The notes beneath the pieces are model-generated. The model searched no databases. It had not been told where the DNA came from and was given only the letters and a program-made list of their open reading frames with translations. The translations under genes were made by a program, and so were the position numbers. Shown in pieces: positions 10,753 to 22,628 of a DNA stretch of 64,000 bases. The first letter of the stretch is position 1, and the number at the start of each line of letters is the position of its first letter. Origin of the DNA: Corythucha ciliata (Eukaryota; Arthropoda; Insecta; Hemiptera; Tingidae). The stretch covers positions 26,454,198 to 26,518,197 of the forward strand of contig CM075937.1 in the NCBI GenBank assembly GCA_038030265.1, given 5' to 3'.

Positions 10753-12910
10753 GGGGGTTGTACTAATTTACGGAATGAACAAAAGCTTACGGAACGGGTA
10801 TAATAAAAAGGTGCAGAGCGCCCAAAATGCTCATGTACGATATACTAGTAACCCTTCACAAGTAATTCGAAGAAATAACCCGAATAACCGAAAATTACTA
10901 GTTCTTCTCCCCGAAGGGTACCTTACGGAATGAACAATGCTCACGTACAATATGCTAGTTAACTTAGCGCCATCCAAAAAAAATAGAATAAACGAACTAC
11001 TAAGATGAAACAATTCTGCGCGAAGTTGGCATTGGCCTACCTAGTCGAAGGCTGAACGAAGAGGGTGTGAATAAAAATGAGAGAATCGGCTGAGCCACGC
11101 GACGCATGGATAACAAGAGAGGTGGGAGTAGTTTGAACTGTTTGAAGGCTGCAGGAGGAGTGACCTGACAAAGTGACAATGGCAGTCAATGTTCAGTTCG
11201 CTTACAACATACATACAAAACTCCGAGCCCCACCACTACTCCCCACTCACTATCAATACTCTGCTTTGTGGTGCCAAAGCTTCCCTATCATAATACTTCA
11301 CTACTGCCCGCGAAAAAGAGGATAACTCCAAATATAACCTTTTTGCAATACGATTTCATTAAGTTTCATAATAGCCTCTTAATCGAATTATGCTCCCTTT
11401 AGCTAATAAGTGGAATTGTCTAATCATTTTTACTTGAAATGTTAAAGTGTGATCAATAAATGACGTAAATATTTGAATAAATTAGTATTAATGTCAAATA
11501 TCCTTTGCTAACGTCGCGTGCATAAGGTGGTAGTGGTATGTGACTTGAGTCGTTTTTCCCCGGCTTCCAGGCCTGTCGGAAGATAGTTTCACGCTCTCAT
11601 CATGCCTATTTTTCATTCTTAATAGGTCATTATCTTCATTAAAAAAAAGAAATCCATAAATATCATGAAATTAGTTAGTGGTTCATAGGAGTAATATCCA
11701 ATATCCATAATAGTCCAGTCGAATTATAATTTTACCTTGGTTTTTATTTTTTATCTTGCACATACAGGGTGATTCAGTAGGTGATGCATAATTATCCTGA
11801 AGTATGTTGTAGTACTAAGTATTTGCGACCAAAATTATGCTATGAACATAGGGTCGCAAATGCTTTCCTTCTGAGTGTCAAATACAATTGTGTTTTTTCA
11901 GCGAGTGCCTACTTTTTCTCCAAAAACTTGATTTCACGGCCCAACCGCTGGGCTTTGAAAAAAAACTGTTGACGTTTTTGGAAAAAGCACAAAATTTCAC
12001 TTCTGGAAACAGTGTTCTGCATCGCTGTAAACGTACCTCAGTATTTTTTATGACATTCCACAAATGACGAAAGTAACCTTCTTGAAATTTTTCCTATAAT
12101 TCAGCGACGATTTCGCACGTTTACACCTAGTTTTTTTCGGATTATATGTTTGATATCTCTGAAAATTGGACCAACATCAATTTTGAGGAGATCATTGGAA
12201 AGCTCAAAAAACCGACATGTTTTTGTGATATTGCGACCGTATTGGAAGCATTGTAAATTTGACAGAAATCGTCGCTGAATTATACGTGTAATTTCAAAAA
12301 AGTAACTTTCGTCATTTGTGAGAAATCATAAAAAATACTTAGGTACGATTCAAACTATGTAGAACACTGTTTTCTGAAGTGAAATGTCGAGAACTTTTCA
12401 AAAACGTCAACCGTTATGTTCCAAGCTCAGCGGTTAGGCCGTAAAATAGAGTTTCGGAGAAAGAGCAGCCAGTCACTGAAAGAACACAATTGCACGCGTA
12501 TCTCAGAAGGAAAGCATATGTGACCCTATGCTCAATGGGTGGTTTTGGTCGCAAATACTTAGCACTCGGTTTTGGCGAACACTAACTAGCGAGCATCGTG
12601 GTAAACCTATGTAGAGAACTTTTCAGTTACTCGGGATTTCTTCTAATTACCTGTGAAGGGTTACTAGCATATGTACACGAGCATTTGTGGGGCTCTGCGG
12701 CTATTTATTATACTCGTTCCGTAAGCTTTTGTTCATTCCGTAAGGTACCCTTCGGGGAGAAGTGCTAGTACTTTTCGGTTATTCGGGTTATGTCTTCTAA
12801 TTACTTGTGAAGGGATACTAGTATATCGTACATGAGCATTTTGGGCGCTCTGCACCTTTTTGTTATACCCGTTCCGTAAGCTTTTGTTCATTCTGTAAAT
12901 TAGAACAACC
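10753..12910. repeat. Element with about 200-bp inverted ends enclosing another foldback
   Basis: The left arm (10753-10960, TTTACGGAATGAACAAAAGC...CCCCGAAGGGTACC) is repeated in reverse complement at about 12690-12910, and a partial third unit lies at 12590-12690. Between them are an unrelated spacer and the family D foldback (11765-12566). No transposase frame was found. Confidence 0.65.
11765..12566. repeat. Family D foldback element
   Basis: Begins CAGGGTGATTCAGTAGGTG after a TA dinucleotide. The arms 11812-12120 and about 12250-12566 are reverse complements (GTATTTGCGACC with GGTCGCAAATAC, and the AACCGCTGGGCTT/AAGCTCAGCGGTT pair). It is related to 7190-7683. The CAGGGTG start matches the end of the mariner-like transposon at 21905, so this may be a non-autonomous relative (inference). 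Confidence 0.7.
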
Positions 12911-13087
12911 CGTTTTGGGTCATATTTCAATGTTTTAAAAACATATTTCGAGGTTTTTTCGTGCGTATGAATCCGAGCCCTTATCAGCTGGTCAGTGACA
13001 CTATCTAAACAAGGAACAACTTTTTCGAATTTCCAAATTTCAAATCCTGTTTTCAATATAAATATTAAATCCCCGATCACAAACCAT

Positions 13088-13295
13088 AAACATATATGTC
13101 GTATCCATGTCGAGTAATTGTCCATTTCACGAAGTGACTCCACTTGCCGTAACTTCAAAAAATTACGACATCTGGACATTTTTTTTGTTCAGATGACGGA
13201 ATTTTTTGAAATTACGGAAAGTGGAGCCACTTCGTGAAACGGACGTCCATTTCATGAAGCGAACAATTTCGCCAAGTGGATGCGACATATATAAT
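13088..13295. repeat. Foldback MITE
   Basis: The arms (ATATATGTCGTATCCATGTCG at the left, CCAAGTGGATGCGACATATA at the right) and inner pairs CATTTCACGAAGTGACTCCA / GGAGCCACTTCGTGAAACGG form a long imperfect hairpin centred near 13188. Confidence 0.75.
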
Positions 13296-13333
13296 ATCTG
13301 CAATGCGTCTGTGATGACTGCACGGCACGTATT

Positions 13334-13421
13334 AAAATGCTTAATTTTTCAAGGGAATTCATTTGTTTGGTTGCATCATGGTATGGATCCACAGAACGCA
13401 CACCCAGAGCTTGTGAAGGCC
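13334..13421 (-). repeat. Partial copy of the 51099-type MITE
   Basis: AAATGCTTAATTTTTCAAGGGAA, ATTTGTTTGGTTGCAT, CCACAGAACG and AGAGCTTGTGAAGGCC match the right half of the MITE at 51099-51235, with changes. Confidence 0.6.
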
Positions 13422-13629
13422 TAACAATTGATTATTACATTTGTTGTAGAATAAAAAATAGTAGGTATGTACTCAATCAAGCTAAAGTGTCTTTTCAAGC
13501 CTCGAGGAGTGACCGGCCTCGGCTATTGGCAATTAAAGCTAGCACTTTAGCGCTACCGTCGAGGTCATCATTCACAGTGTATCCAGTACTCTTAAATCAC
13601 ATGCAGTGTATTTTGATTTTTTGTTTTGG

Positions 13630-13885
13630 GCTATTCTTCGATCAATAGGTGGGCATATAGGAGCAGATTTCATGTTTTTGACAGATATCGGTGGTGAAAA
13701 TTTGCTCGTTAGTGGGCAATGAACGATGACAGATCTACAAATATCTGCCGAACGATATCTGTGGGAGTTCAAATCCGTCAGATGTGGTCTGTGGTCCCCC
13801 ACTAACCTACCGATTTCTCATGAGAGACATCTGTGGGATAGATCTGCCGATTTTGAATCGGGCGTCACCCCTTAACGTAACGATC
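13630..13885. repeat. Family F MITE, copy 1
   Basis: Shares GTGGGCATA, GACAGATATCGGTGGTGAAA, TTTGCTCGTTAGTGGGCAA and GATGTGGTCTGTGGT with 21450-21705; a third, more diverged copy is at 32850-33115. Inner halves pair with each other (GATATCTG/CAGATATC motifs). Non-coding. Confidence 0.75.
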
Positions 13886-14777
13886 TGATCTGGCCCTTCT
13901 ATAGTGTTTAATAACATATGTATGATTAAAGCAAGACCATACTGCATTTATTACATTTCGTTTTTACCCAAGTCTTTCGATCTGACTGAATTATATCAAT
14001 CTATCATTTCATGCGTAATGGGGAAGAAGGAATGCAGTGGCGGCGCGTGGACTTTTTGGTCGGTCATCTCCACATGTGTACTCCCCCTTCTCAAACCCTT
14101 TTCTGTTATGAGGGCAAATGTGATTCATAAAATAAATATGTCCTTGCTCATAATGCATATTTTTCACGATCCAAAACCTCTAACAAGCATTCTGGCCTGC
14201 TCGATTTGCTATATTATATGATACATTTCTACTTATGGCACAATTTTCATCCATTGTTGTCATTCATTGTTGTTCGAATTATACAATTTGATTTGTTCAA
14301 TCGAATTATTACTAAGGGGTTTCAGTTAATTGTCTCTAAAAGAAATTCACTTTTCCTGAAATGCTCCCAATGCAATTCAGGAATTATTCACATTTTTATC
14401 AGCACACAAGAGATCCTTTTACAAATACGGAGCTTCGTCTCTACAAACGAAACAAATAACGATCTTACGTAAAATGCCATTTTAAAAGCTGGAGAACCTG
14501 CACCAAATTCAAGAGAAACAAAATTCAAACGCTGAAAAGAGATGAGAAATGAAATAAACGCCAGGAAAATATTTGAAAAGGATAAAGGAGCCGTTGCCGA
14601 CTACGACCGTTCGCACAATGAGCCGAGAGGAACCGGATTCGACCGAAGAAGCGATGAGTAGAGCTGCTTTTCTAACGTGCGAGAAAGAGAAGGAAACTGA
14701 GCTTGACGAAGACATGAATGAGTGGACGTGAAAGGGTGGGAGGGAGATTGGATTCTCCAAAGTTAGCGCATCTGTTA
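13886..14777. other. AT-rich spacer, nothing recognised
   Basis: Several short frames exist but none resembles a known protein. CAGTGGCGGCGCG at 14035 looks like a single hAT-type end but has no partner. Confidence 0.35.
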
Positions 14778-14945
14778 GGCCTATGACATACTGGGCGGTT
14801 TCCCGCAAACAATGGAGTTTCGATGAGAGATGACATACTGAAGAAACCGCGCCTAGCTGCGGTTTTTTGCCGCGCCGCGGTATTTTTTCTCCCGCGACAT
14901 GCCAGCGGGTTTTTTCTTCCCGCGGCGGTCGAGCGGTGCCTTTTT

Positions 14946-15483
14946 TAGTGTAGTGACATACTGGTGCGGTTTCCCGCATGCGGGAAAAAAAATCCGCAGA
15001 CAACACAGTTTGTATTGACCTGACATACTGGAGATGCGGTTTTTTTTTCCGGATTTCGTCTAAAAAACTGCCGCATCTTGTTGACGGGTTGCGGATTCCG
15101 GAAACCGGTTTTTTAGGGAGGGAACACATAGAAAGGAGTGGGACCGGGCATACTGCTCGTGCGGTTGGCGGTTTTTCGCCCTTCACTCCTTCCTAGTTCG
15201 TCTTCGTCGTACATGCAATGGACGTTATCAAATTAATCGGCCTTGTTGAGGTTCATCCAGCCATATGGGATAAAGGGAATGAAGTTTATAAAGATAGGGG
15301 GGAGAAAGACAAGGCGTGGGTTACGATTGCAAAAGAATTGAACGTTGAATGGGACTGAACGAGGACTGAACTTCTTCTCCCGCAAACCGCATTTCAATAC
15401 GGGTTCCCGCATCAGTATGCCAGGATGAGAAAAATGCGTTTTCCGCATCAGTACCGGTACCGCACCAGTATGTCACTACACTT
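14946..15483. repeat. Inner copy of the GACATACTG element
   Basis: TAGTGTAGTGACATACTGGT at 14946 pairs with ACCAGTATGTCACTACACTT ending near 15483. Inside it a further pair (CTGACATACTGGAGATGCGG near 15019; CCGCATCAGTATGCCAGG near 15408) marks another nested copy. Confidence 0.65.
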
Positions 15484-15808
15484 AGAGGAGAGCAAGGGCC
15501 CGTCTATGAGCAATGACATACTGGGGCGGTTTCCCGCACGCGGTTTTAGTGTCTGGGTTCTTTTTTCTGTTAATTGTTCGAGGAAAATTACAGCAAAGAG
15601 TCAATTTATTCACGAGAACGTCTTCATTTTTTTCACATATATTATGTTTTTCTGATACGCTTATTTTTTTTATAGTTATCGCCGCTAGGGGTTACAACGT
15701 CGTAATAAAACACGCAAACATTAATTATAAAAGTAGGCAACATTCATCCAAAATTAAGGAACATTGATGACTAGAAGTTTTTTATTTCATTTTTATTTAA
15801 TATTTTAG

Positions 15809-16414
15809 TTAGTCGTCGTCACTTTTTGAACTTTCGCCAGCACTGTCATCTCTTATGATGAGCCGCGGTAAGTCGTCAGTCAATTCGTCCAAGATATCGT
15901 CAGTCTCCCATAATTTGTTTTTTTCCACGATGACATGTTTGACGAAGTTCCGCCAGTTTTCTGCTGTGACCCTCTCAATGCCTTCTTCGGGAAGCTTCTT
16001 CACATCATACAATTTGAAAGAAGAATTATTTTTGTTGACGTGTCCCTTGACCATTGCCCATGCCAGCTCTATTGGGTTTAGTTCGCAATGGTATGGTGGA
16101 AGTCTTAGGACAGTCTTGTCATGTTGTTCTGCAACCTCGTCGACAATATACCTCACGTAGTCCCCTTTCAACTGTTTGGTGAGTTCCAGGAGTTCTGGCT
16201 TCAACATAGTAGCATCTGCTTCTTGACCCTTGCTTGTAATCCATTCCATGATTGCTGCTTTTTTCCACGATGAGTTTGGTATTTTCTCAGCTTTCATTGA
16301 GTGATAAGGAGCGGTGTCCATGACAATCACGGCGTTGTTCTCCAGCAGAGGAAGAGTTGTTGTAAACCATTCCAGAAAGTTATCGCAATTCATTTCGTCG
16401 TGGTAGTCAGACAA
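15809..16414 (-). pseudogene. DDE_3-superfamily transposase, C-terminal half (Zator-like)
   Basis: About 200 residues in one frame. VIVMDTAPYHSM (second catalytic Asp; Asn is usual where Thr stands) and VLRLPPYHCELNPIELAWAMVKGHV (final catalytic Glu) are the two C-terminal DDE blocks of a widespread arthropod transposase family, which I believe is Zator-like. The tail is acidic and ends in SKSDDD. The frame opens directly at SDYHDEMN, so the N-terminal DNA-binding region and the first catalytic Asp are missing; a frame break near 16425 separates it from a short upstream piece. Inactive. Confidence 0.75.
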
Positions 16415-16917
16415 TTTTTTTTAAAAGACAATTTCGTCTTCTTGTACGAAAACACCGACCATTGTCAAATAGAGTCTATGCAACTTGATTCCGGATGTGC
16501 TAATTGCGTAAAGGATGCAGGAAAAACGAGCAAAATTTCCGAAGAACAGGTAAGTAGGAAAAACGAAACGGAATTGACAGGTCGGGATAATCGGAGAAAA
16601 TGAAAACGAAAAAATGACAAGGAAAAGTTAGACAAGCTAACAGAGGGAGCGTCCTGAAAAGGACATTTGAAATAATCAGGAAAGTCAGGAAGTCAGAAAT
16701 AATAAAAAAGGAAATCACACAAACGCACCAGAACACAGCTTAATAGCAAGTGAAACAAAGAAAAGACTTCGTAAGTCCTCCTCAAGTTAGTTTCTAGATT
16801 AGTTGTGCACAGACTGAGAGGTCCGGTTACAACGAAGAGGGAAAAAAAGTAGGAGGAGCCTGCGTGAAAATAACGAAAATGGGTTCAAGAGCGTTCACTC
16901 TTACGATGAACGCAGTA

Positions 16918-16995
16918 TAGATGACATACTGAGCGGCGCGGGAAAAACCCGCGCGCGGTTTCCCGCTCGCGGCAAACCGCCCAGTATGTCATAGG
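16918..16995. repeat. Terminal GC-rich hairpin of the GACATACTG element
   Basis: GATGACATACTGAGCGGCGCGGG pairs with CCGCTCGCGGCAAACCGCCCAGTATGTCAT within 78 bp, so a complete pair of ends stands with almost no interior. Confidence 0.75.
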
Positions 16996-18179
16996 CCTCA
17001 CGCTATTAAGACCCAATAGGTCGCTCTAGTATTCTCCCATTTGATGAAAACAGACCTCCTAACTCTCCTATGAACTCAGTTGAGTGAAATAATAGTTGTT
17101 TAAATCATTTTTTTTCTCCAAGAAGGGGCTTTTCTAAGAAACATATTTCCAACAAATATTCCTTCATTTCCGAAAAAATCTAGTCATCGGCGAATCTATC
17201 GATGACCGGACGCCTCGCCACTGAAGGAATGGCCAAACGAGGTGATCGAAACAATGTTTGCCATGTACAGGGAGAGAACTTGTCTTTGGCAGCTCAACCA
17301 TTCAGACTACATGAATAAAGTCCTCAAAAGAATTGCGTACGACGAAATAGCAAAGGAAGTTCAGAAGACTATCCCCGAAGCAAGTAGCACTGTGATAAAA
17401 GCCACGTTGCAGAATCTCAGGACTTGTTTTAGGAAAGAGTCGAAAAGGTCGAAGCTTCGGAGAGAAGCGGAGCAGGGTCAGAAGATGTGCATGAACCAGC
17501 TTTATGGTAAACAATCACATTTTTCATTTGGTACACGTTTTCTAACCGCATTATTTGCGACTTAAGTACTACGAGAGTTTGTCGTTCGTGAAAGAACAAG
17601 ATAGACCAAAGCCGAGTGTGACCAACCTGGAACATTTATTTTCAAGCAGCCAACTAAGCCAGTAGAGTGTTGATGATGACGATCAAGTACATGCGGACCA
17701 GGAAAATGACACGGAAAATAGAAATAACGATGATAAAGAAAATGAATCGGTAATTGTTGACACATTTTTTAATTAAATAAACGCCGTAAATCATACCGTT
17801 GTGGAGCAAAGTCCATGCTTTTATGAACGTAACATGGTAGACGGTAGAAGGCAGTGATGGGACTGGTACTTTTAAATTTGTGTACCTAGATACGTTACGG
17901 GTACTTCCAGTTTCAAGTACGTAGGCACCGTTAAAGGTACTGATGATTAAAAAGTATCTAGGTACTACTACCTGTAGGATTTTTTTAAAAATACCTAGGT
18001 AGAAATGACAATTAATAAAGCAAACACCAATAATGTATTATATGATCAAAACTTTGTTTATATTCAACAAAACTAAATTCTCGTATAGCTGTCATCAAGA
18101 AGACGAGTCTTTTTTTGGTCATGACAAGATCAGCATGGCTGGAAAAGTCGTTCGGTAGAACACCCCCACGCCCTTAACA

Positions 18180-18265
18180 CTGTCATCTATTTATTTGTTT
18201 AGTGCATTTCATTTTGAAAATGCAGTATTGTTCTCGTCGTGATGGTGGGTGGGTCATGTCACGCT
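18180..18265 (+). repeat. Family G repeat (TTAGTGCATTTCATT hairpin type), partial copy
   Basis: TTTAGTGCATTTCATTTTGAAAATGCAGTATTG followed by TCTCGTCGTGATGGTGG matches copies near 46240, 47640, 54050 and 56340. The first part folds on itself (TAGTGCATTT/AAAATGCA). Confidence 0.75.
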
Positions 18266-19280
18266 TTTTAATTTTTTTATTTCTGGCTTTCACAAGCACC
18301 TTTCAATGAATCACAGAACTAGCCCAAAGGTATACATTTTCAGTTCTTAGGTACTTTGCCGATACTTTGAGTTTTTCGGTTCTTAGGTACTGAAAATTGA
18401 ACCTATGTAAAAATGTTTAAATGATTTACCAGGTAATTCAGTAATTATTTACGCCTTTCCTTTATTCACCATATCATTTCGCCATGATAAGGCCCCTTTA
18501 CCATTAAAAAAAGAAAGATAACTGTCCCTGTTTTCTTTCGCTGCCAACGAAGAATTGCGCGCAACTCGCTGCAACCCATCAGGATGAACGATATTTTCAC
18601 ATTCTTGCCTCCAGGATCCAGGGGTTATTTCACCAGTTCCAACATTTGGTCGGTCAACAACTGAAGGTTTGAAGTATGTTGAACTTCGTCGCATTAAAAA
18701 GTTGTGAAGAACGCACACCGCTAGGACAACGTAGTTTACGTTCACTGGTTTCATGTTAATCGCCGTGTGGAGAATTCGAAATCTTGAAGATATTAAGCCG
18801 AAACAATTCTCGACAATATTTCTGGGCCGTGATAGCCGGTGGTTGAAAATTCTTTTCTCGGGCGACAACTCTTTTTGAGCGTACGGTTTCATGATATGAG
18901 CATGTAATGCAAAGGCCTCATCAGAAACAAAAACGAAGTTCAGCCCTTCGTCCGTTTCATCACTCCTAGGTAAATTCAACGATCCGTTTTGTAGGCGTTC
19001 GTGGAAGGTTGTGAACTCCATCACTCCCCCATCGGACATACGGCCTTGTTTGCCAACGTCAACATATAAAAATTCGTGGTTGGCATTCACCACAGCCATC
19101 AATACAACGCTATAAAATTTTTTGTAGTTGTAGTACGTTGCTCCACTTCCAGGAGGTTGTACAATGCGGATGTGTTTCCCGTCTATGCTTCCGCCACAAT
19201 TTATAATTTGCCATCTTTCCTTGAAAAGTATTGCTTCCTTCAGCCATTCTTCGGAAGTTTGGGGAATCTGTGAAAAAAAA

Positions 19281-19340
19281 AACAATAATGATGAAAATAA
19301 TAATAATAGTGATGATAATAATAATTAATAATAACAATAT
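19281..19340. repeat. Low-complexity AAT/GATAAT stretch
   Basis: Degenerate (aat)n/(gat)n microsatellite in the segment between the two opposed acceptors of Harbinger unit 1. Confidence 0.8.
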
Positions 19341-19720
19341 AGTTCTAGTTGACTAGCAATTTATGCCTAGTATGTGATAATGAGGTAATCCTTTGTTTTT
19401 CAGTACTTCAAAGAACCACAACAGCCTGGCTCCCGAAGGAAAAAAAGTAAAAAGGAAGACTCTGTAATGTCGGAATTTTTAAAAAGCTGCACGGCTGCCC
19501 TAAGCCAGCCACAAGATGCGATACTACTGGCAAATACATATCCCAAACTTTGAGAAAAATGAGTGAAGAACAGAAAATTTTGGCCGAATGTATAATACAA
19601 CAAGTATTATCTAAAGGATTAAGAAACCAACTAACGGAAATTACTGAATTAGTAGAAATTAGTACATTATAAGTTTAGCCGGGAAATTCATGTTCTTTTT
19701 TCACCTTTTGACATCAAGTT

Positions 19721-19979
19721 TTTGACTATAGTCGGAAAGGCGAAAGAATGTGCACGAGTGGTGGGGGGCCATAATCCCGTTTTTTCCCTCTCTTAACGTG
19801 GTTCTCTACTTCTCCTCTTATTATCAAACAACTGCAACCAATAACAGAGAGTTTTACGGATAAAATAGGAGAGGCTCCTCTCAGATGATGGTGTGGTAGC
19901 GGTAAGTCATGTGGGTTTAGGGAAAAGAGAGAGAGAGTAATTTCATGCACATTCTTTCACCGATCCAACTATAGTTGGA
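19721..19979. repeat. MITE in the transposase intron of Harbinger unit 1
   Basis: Left end GACTATAGTCGGAAAGGCGAAAGAATGTGCA pairs imperfectly with TGCACATTCTTTCACCGATCCAACTATAGTTGG at the right end. Confidence 0.65.
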
Positions 19980-20690
19980 CTAGTTGGAGAGCATCATAAA
20001 AATAATAAAATTGTAATAAAGTTTGTGTGGAGGACCACACGATACTTCCATGTTCCCGTTTTTCGCGTATATCAATATAAGCATAAAACAAAAAAAGATT
20101 ATTATGTAAATCTGTAGCAAATAATTTTTGACGTAGTCACGCCAAATCGATCTCCTCCCACAATTTTCTCTTAATCTCAGTTTTTTTTTTGGTACAAATA
20201 TTTGCAATTAAGATACAAAGGGGCTCTAGAAGCCCTTTTTTGCAATTTCGACCGTCATTTTTTGCTACTGGTCCTTTTGCGCTAAAAACGACGATTTTGG
20301 CCAAAAAAAAGTTGCATTTTTTCGGCAATATTGTGGTCAATTCGCAAGAAAATTTCACGAGGAATCCGAAAAAAATATCAAAAAAATTGTGGAATGACTT
20401 GTTCTGAAGTTATATCCAAAAACGACATTTCGGTACGGGGAGAACATGTCCGATAAATGATTTTTTCTCAAAACAAAGGTCAGATTTGTGCTTCTCATAT
20501 TAAGAAATAGCCAGGTTTTCATTTTCATGCAATTTATCGAAAAAAAAGCGACAGACCGCCAGACCGACGGCATGCCAAAAACCACTTTTTTCAACTTTTT
20601 TGAGGTTGTACATTATGAATGTGGTGTCAGCTCGGACTCGATTTTTTTCACGAACAACACACTTCCATTCCCGTAGGGAACATGGAAGTA
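19980..20690. other. Intronic sequence of Harbinger unit 1, nothing recognised
   Basis: AT-rich with several A or T homopolymers; no repeat partner in the window and no convincing frame. Confidence 0.35.
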
Positions 20691-21449
20691 AAATTACCGC
20701 AATAGTACCTTCATATATTCATCTTTAAGTTTCTCGTACATGGCCTGACAAGTCTCTGGAATCAGGTACCCTAGTGTCTGAGCTGCAATCCCAGTGGTGA
20801 ACTTCAAATCTTCAAATGAGTTTCCCGTGGCCAAAAAGCGTAGAGTTGCAATTAATCGTTCATCTGCAGGAATACTCTTTCGCATCACCAATCACCAATT
20901 CTCTCTACACAGGAATGAGAGTTGTAGTGACAACAAAACTAAATTTCGTAGTATTAATAAAATCTTATAATTTCCCAACAGAACCTATTTCAAGGGGTGT
21001 GTATGTTAGTGATGGCAGTTAGATGCCTAGTTAGAAGCAACCAACATATCTGTAGCCATAGTTCATGTTAAAAAGTACTAAATCGGTAGAAATGTATGGG
21101 AATTAGAGGTACTTGGGTAGAAGTACGACGAAGTCATCTTCACTCATGCGAAGGTAGTTCTTGAAATCCTCAGAATGGTTCTCTCTCAGAAGGTGCACTA
21201 AGTTCATGTGTCCCAAATTGTTCCTCTGCGCAACCCTCGACTTCACCCAAATTCTTCGTTTTTTTCGTTTTGAAAATTGATGGTTAAGCATAAGCACTCC
21301 TCCCGCAAAAGCGGCTAATTTGCGTTTTTCAATCATGATACACAAACCCCTCGAACTTCAATTATTACGAGCCGATTTTCTCAAGAGAAAAAGCTTTTTG
21401 CTCCCTCCATTTTTTTTTTAAACTCCATATCTGTCACAGATCTCAAATA

Positions 21450-21705
21450 TAAGGTGGGCATACACGAGCAGATATCTGCGGCAGATTTCATGTTTTCGAC
21501 AGATATCGGTGGTGAAAATTTGCTCGTTAGTGGGCAAGAAACGACGAAAGATCAACCGTGATCGGCCAAACGATATCGGTGGGAGTTCAAATCCGACAGA
21601 TGTGGTCTGTGGTACCCCACTAACCAACCGATTTATAATGAGAGATGTCTGGCAGACATAGATCGGCCGATTTCGAATCGCGGGCGTCGCCCCTTAATGC
21701 AACGA
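21450..21705. repeat. Family F MITE, copy 2
   Basis: Closest relative of 13630-13885 (shared GACAGATATCGGTGGTGAAA and GATGTGGTCTGTGGT). It begins GGTGGGCATACACGAGCAGA and ends near GGCGTCGCCCCTTAATGCAACG. Confidence 0.8.
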
Positions 21706-21904
21706 TTTTAACCACCGGACTTCACTGAACATGTATTTTCTATTATTTGTATCATATGTATGGGTCAAGCTTTTTGCTCTCTCTACTAATTTTCTAACTT
21801 CATAGATAGATAGATAGATATCGTTGATTGTTTCATTCATTAAACGAATGTTACAACAGAGTTCAGTATGGCATTATACAATACAATAGAATTATTTCAC
21901 AATA

Positions 21905-22541
21905 CAGGGTGGTTCGGGATAAGTGTGACAAAACTTTTTGGCTAAAACTACGTCAAAAGTGGAGTAGAATGCGACCTTCGCGGAAGTCCTACCTTCATTT
22001 TCCTAGGAGTTATGGTTTTTTTAGTGTTTTTATTTCCTAACTGAATTTGCTCCAGAAAAATGTAGATTGCTCGACTTCGGTTACGATTTCCTAAAAAAGT
22101 GACCACAGTTTCGGAAACTATGGAAGATTTCCCGTGCAATGATTGTCATTACATTGTTCAAAAGCATCACCAACCACTAGAGATCTGACATTTTTCCAAC
22201 GAAATTCAAAAAATCTCAAATTCTGTGGGCTAGAAAATCATATGCTATTTCCAGACGGTTACCTGAAACGTCTGGCCAAGTATCACAAAAACTTGCCCAG
22301 TGTCTGAGCTTTCCAATGGTGCCCTCACGATCTAAATCATCAATCTCCTTCGACGCAAAAAATCCCTTTTTAGATAAAAAACCGTGAGTTTCATGTTTCC
22401 AAAATGTCAACTGTTTTAAATTTTCCGGCAGCCATTTTCCTTCGTTTTCATCTTCTTCTTCTTGAAATGTGTCAGAAACTGATAATTTTATGATTTGTTA
22501 GCAAGACCTGCTCATTTGCTTTCTCTCCTCCCCCGCCGCGT
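21905..22541 (+). repeat. Left terminal inverted repeat of the mariner-like element
   Basis: Pairs with 23958-24594. Both arms contain the same 64-codon open frame pointing inward/outward symmetrically (22216-22410 minus, 24089-24283 plus, near FWKHETHGFLSKKGFF), differing by only about two residues; this is probably a by-product of low divergence rather than a gene. Confidence 0.9.
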
Positions 22542-22628
22542 TCATAAAGTATTGGTGAACCCAGTTTAGAGTTGAACCTATCTCACAAAACATGGCCTCA
22601 AACTTGAAAAACGGTCGACTCTCTACTG

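Larger units (their letters stand above)
14778..16996 (-). mobile_element. DDE_3-type transposon relic with GACATACTG ends, self-nested
   Basis: Outer ends are AGGCCTATGACATACTGGGCGG on the left and its complement (CCGCCCAGTATGTCATAGGCCT) on the right. The interior carries the C-terminal half of a DDE transposase (15809-16414, minus) and many further copies of the end motif GACATACTG followed by GC-rich CGGTTTCCCGC, at about 14832, 14950, 15021, 15512 and 16921, with inverted partners at about 15414, 15465 and 16978. No clear target duplication was found at the outer ends. Confidence 0.65.
17242..19660 (+). pseudogene. MADF(/BESS-like) partner gene of Harbinger unit 1, damaged
   Basis: Exon 1 (17242-17506) encodes a MADF DNA-binding domain (MFAMYRERTCLWQ..., HSDYMNKVLKRIAYDEIAKEV, LQNLRTCFRKE) and ends at a GTAAAC donor. 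Exon 2 (17567-17749) follows ...TTAAG and gives YYESLSFVKEQ and an acidic stretch; it has an in-frame TAG and ends at GTAATT. Exon 3 starts after a good acceptor (CTTTGTTTTTCAG) at 19404 and encodes a basic patch (RRKKSKKED) and QDAILLANTYPKL, then shifts frame into MSEEQKILAECIIQQVLSKG. The joint of exons 1 and 2 needs a one-base shift. Such MADF proteins accompany PIF/Harbinger transposases and probably aid nuclear import and DNA binding. Its second intron contains the transposase's last exon on the opposite strand. Confidence 0.75.
18449..21345 (-). pseudogene. PIF/Harbinger transposase (DDE_Tnp_4), unit 1, three exons
   Basis: Exon 1 (21345 to about 21112) encodes the N-terminal region ending LRMSEDDFVVLLP; exon 2 (about 20891-20709) encodes RKSIPADERLIATLRFLATGNSFEDL...ETCQAMYEKLKDEYMK and ends at a GTACTA donor; exon 3 (19267-18449) follows TTTTTTCACAG and holds the DDE_Tnp_4 catalytic domain: SIDGKHIRI (Asp), VSDEAFALHAHIMKPY (Asp), IVENCFGLISSRFRIL (Glu). 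Each exon is open, but a TGA just upstream of RKSIP leaves the exon 1/2 joint unresolved. The 1.4-kb intron before exon 3 contains the last MADF exon on the plus strand and a MITE (19721-19979). Confidence 0.82.

Noticed and set aside
14035..14060. CAGTGGCGGCGCG resembling a hAT end
   Set aside because: No inverted partner, target duplication or transposase nearby.
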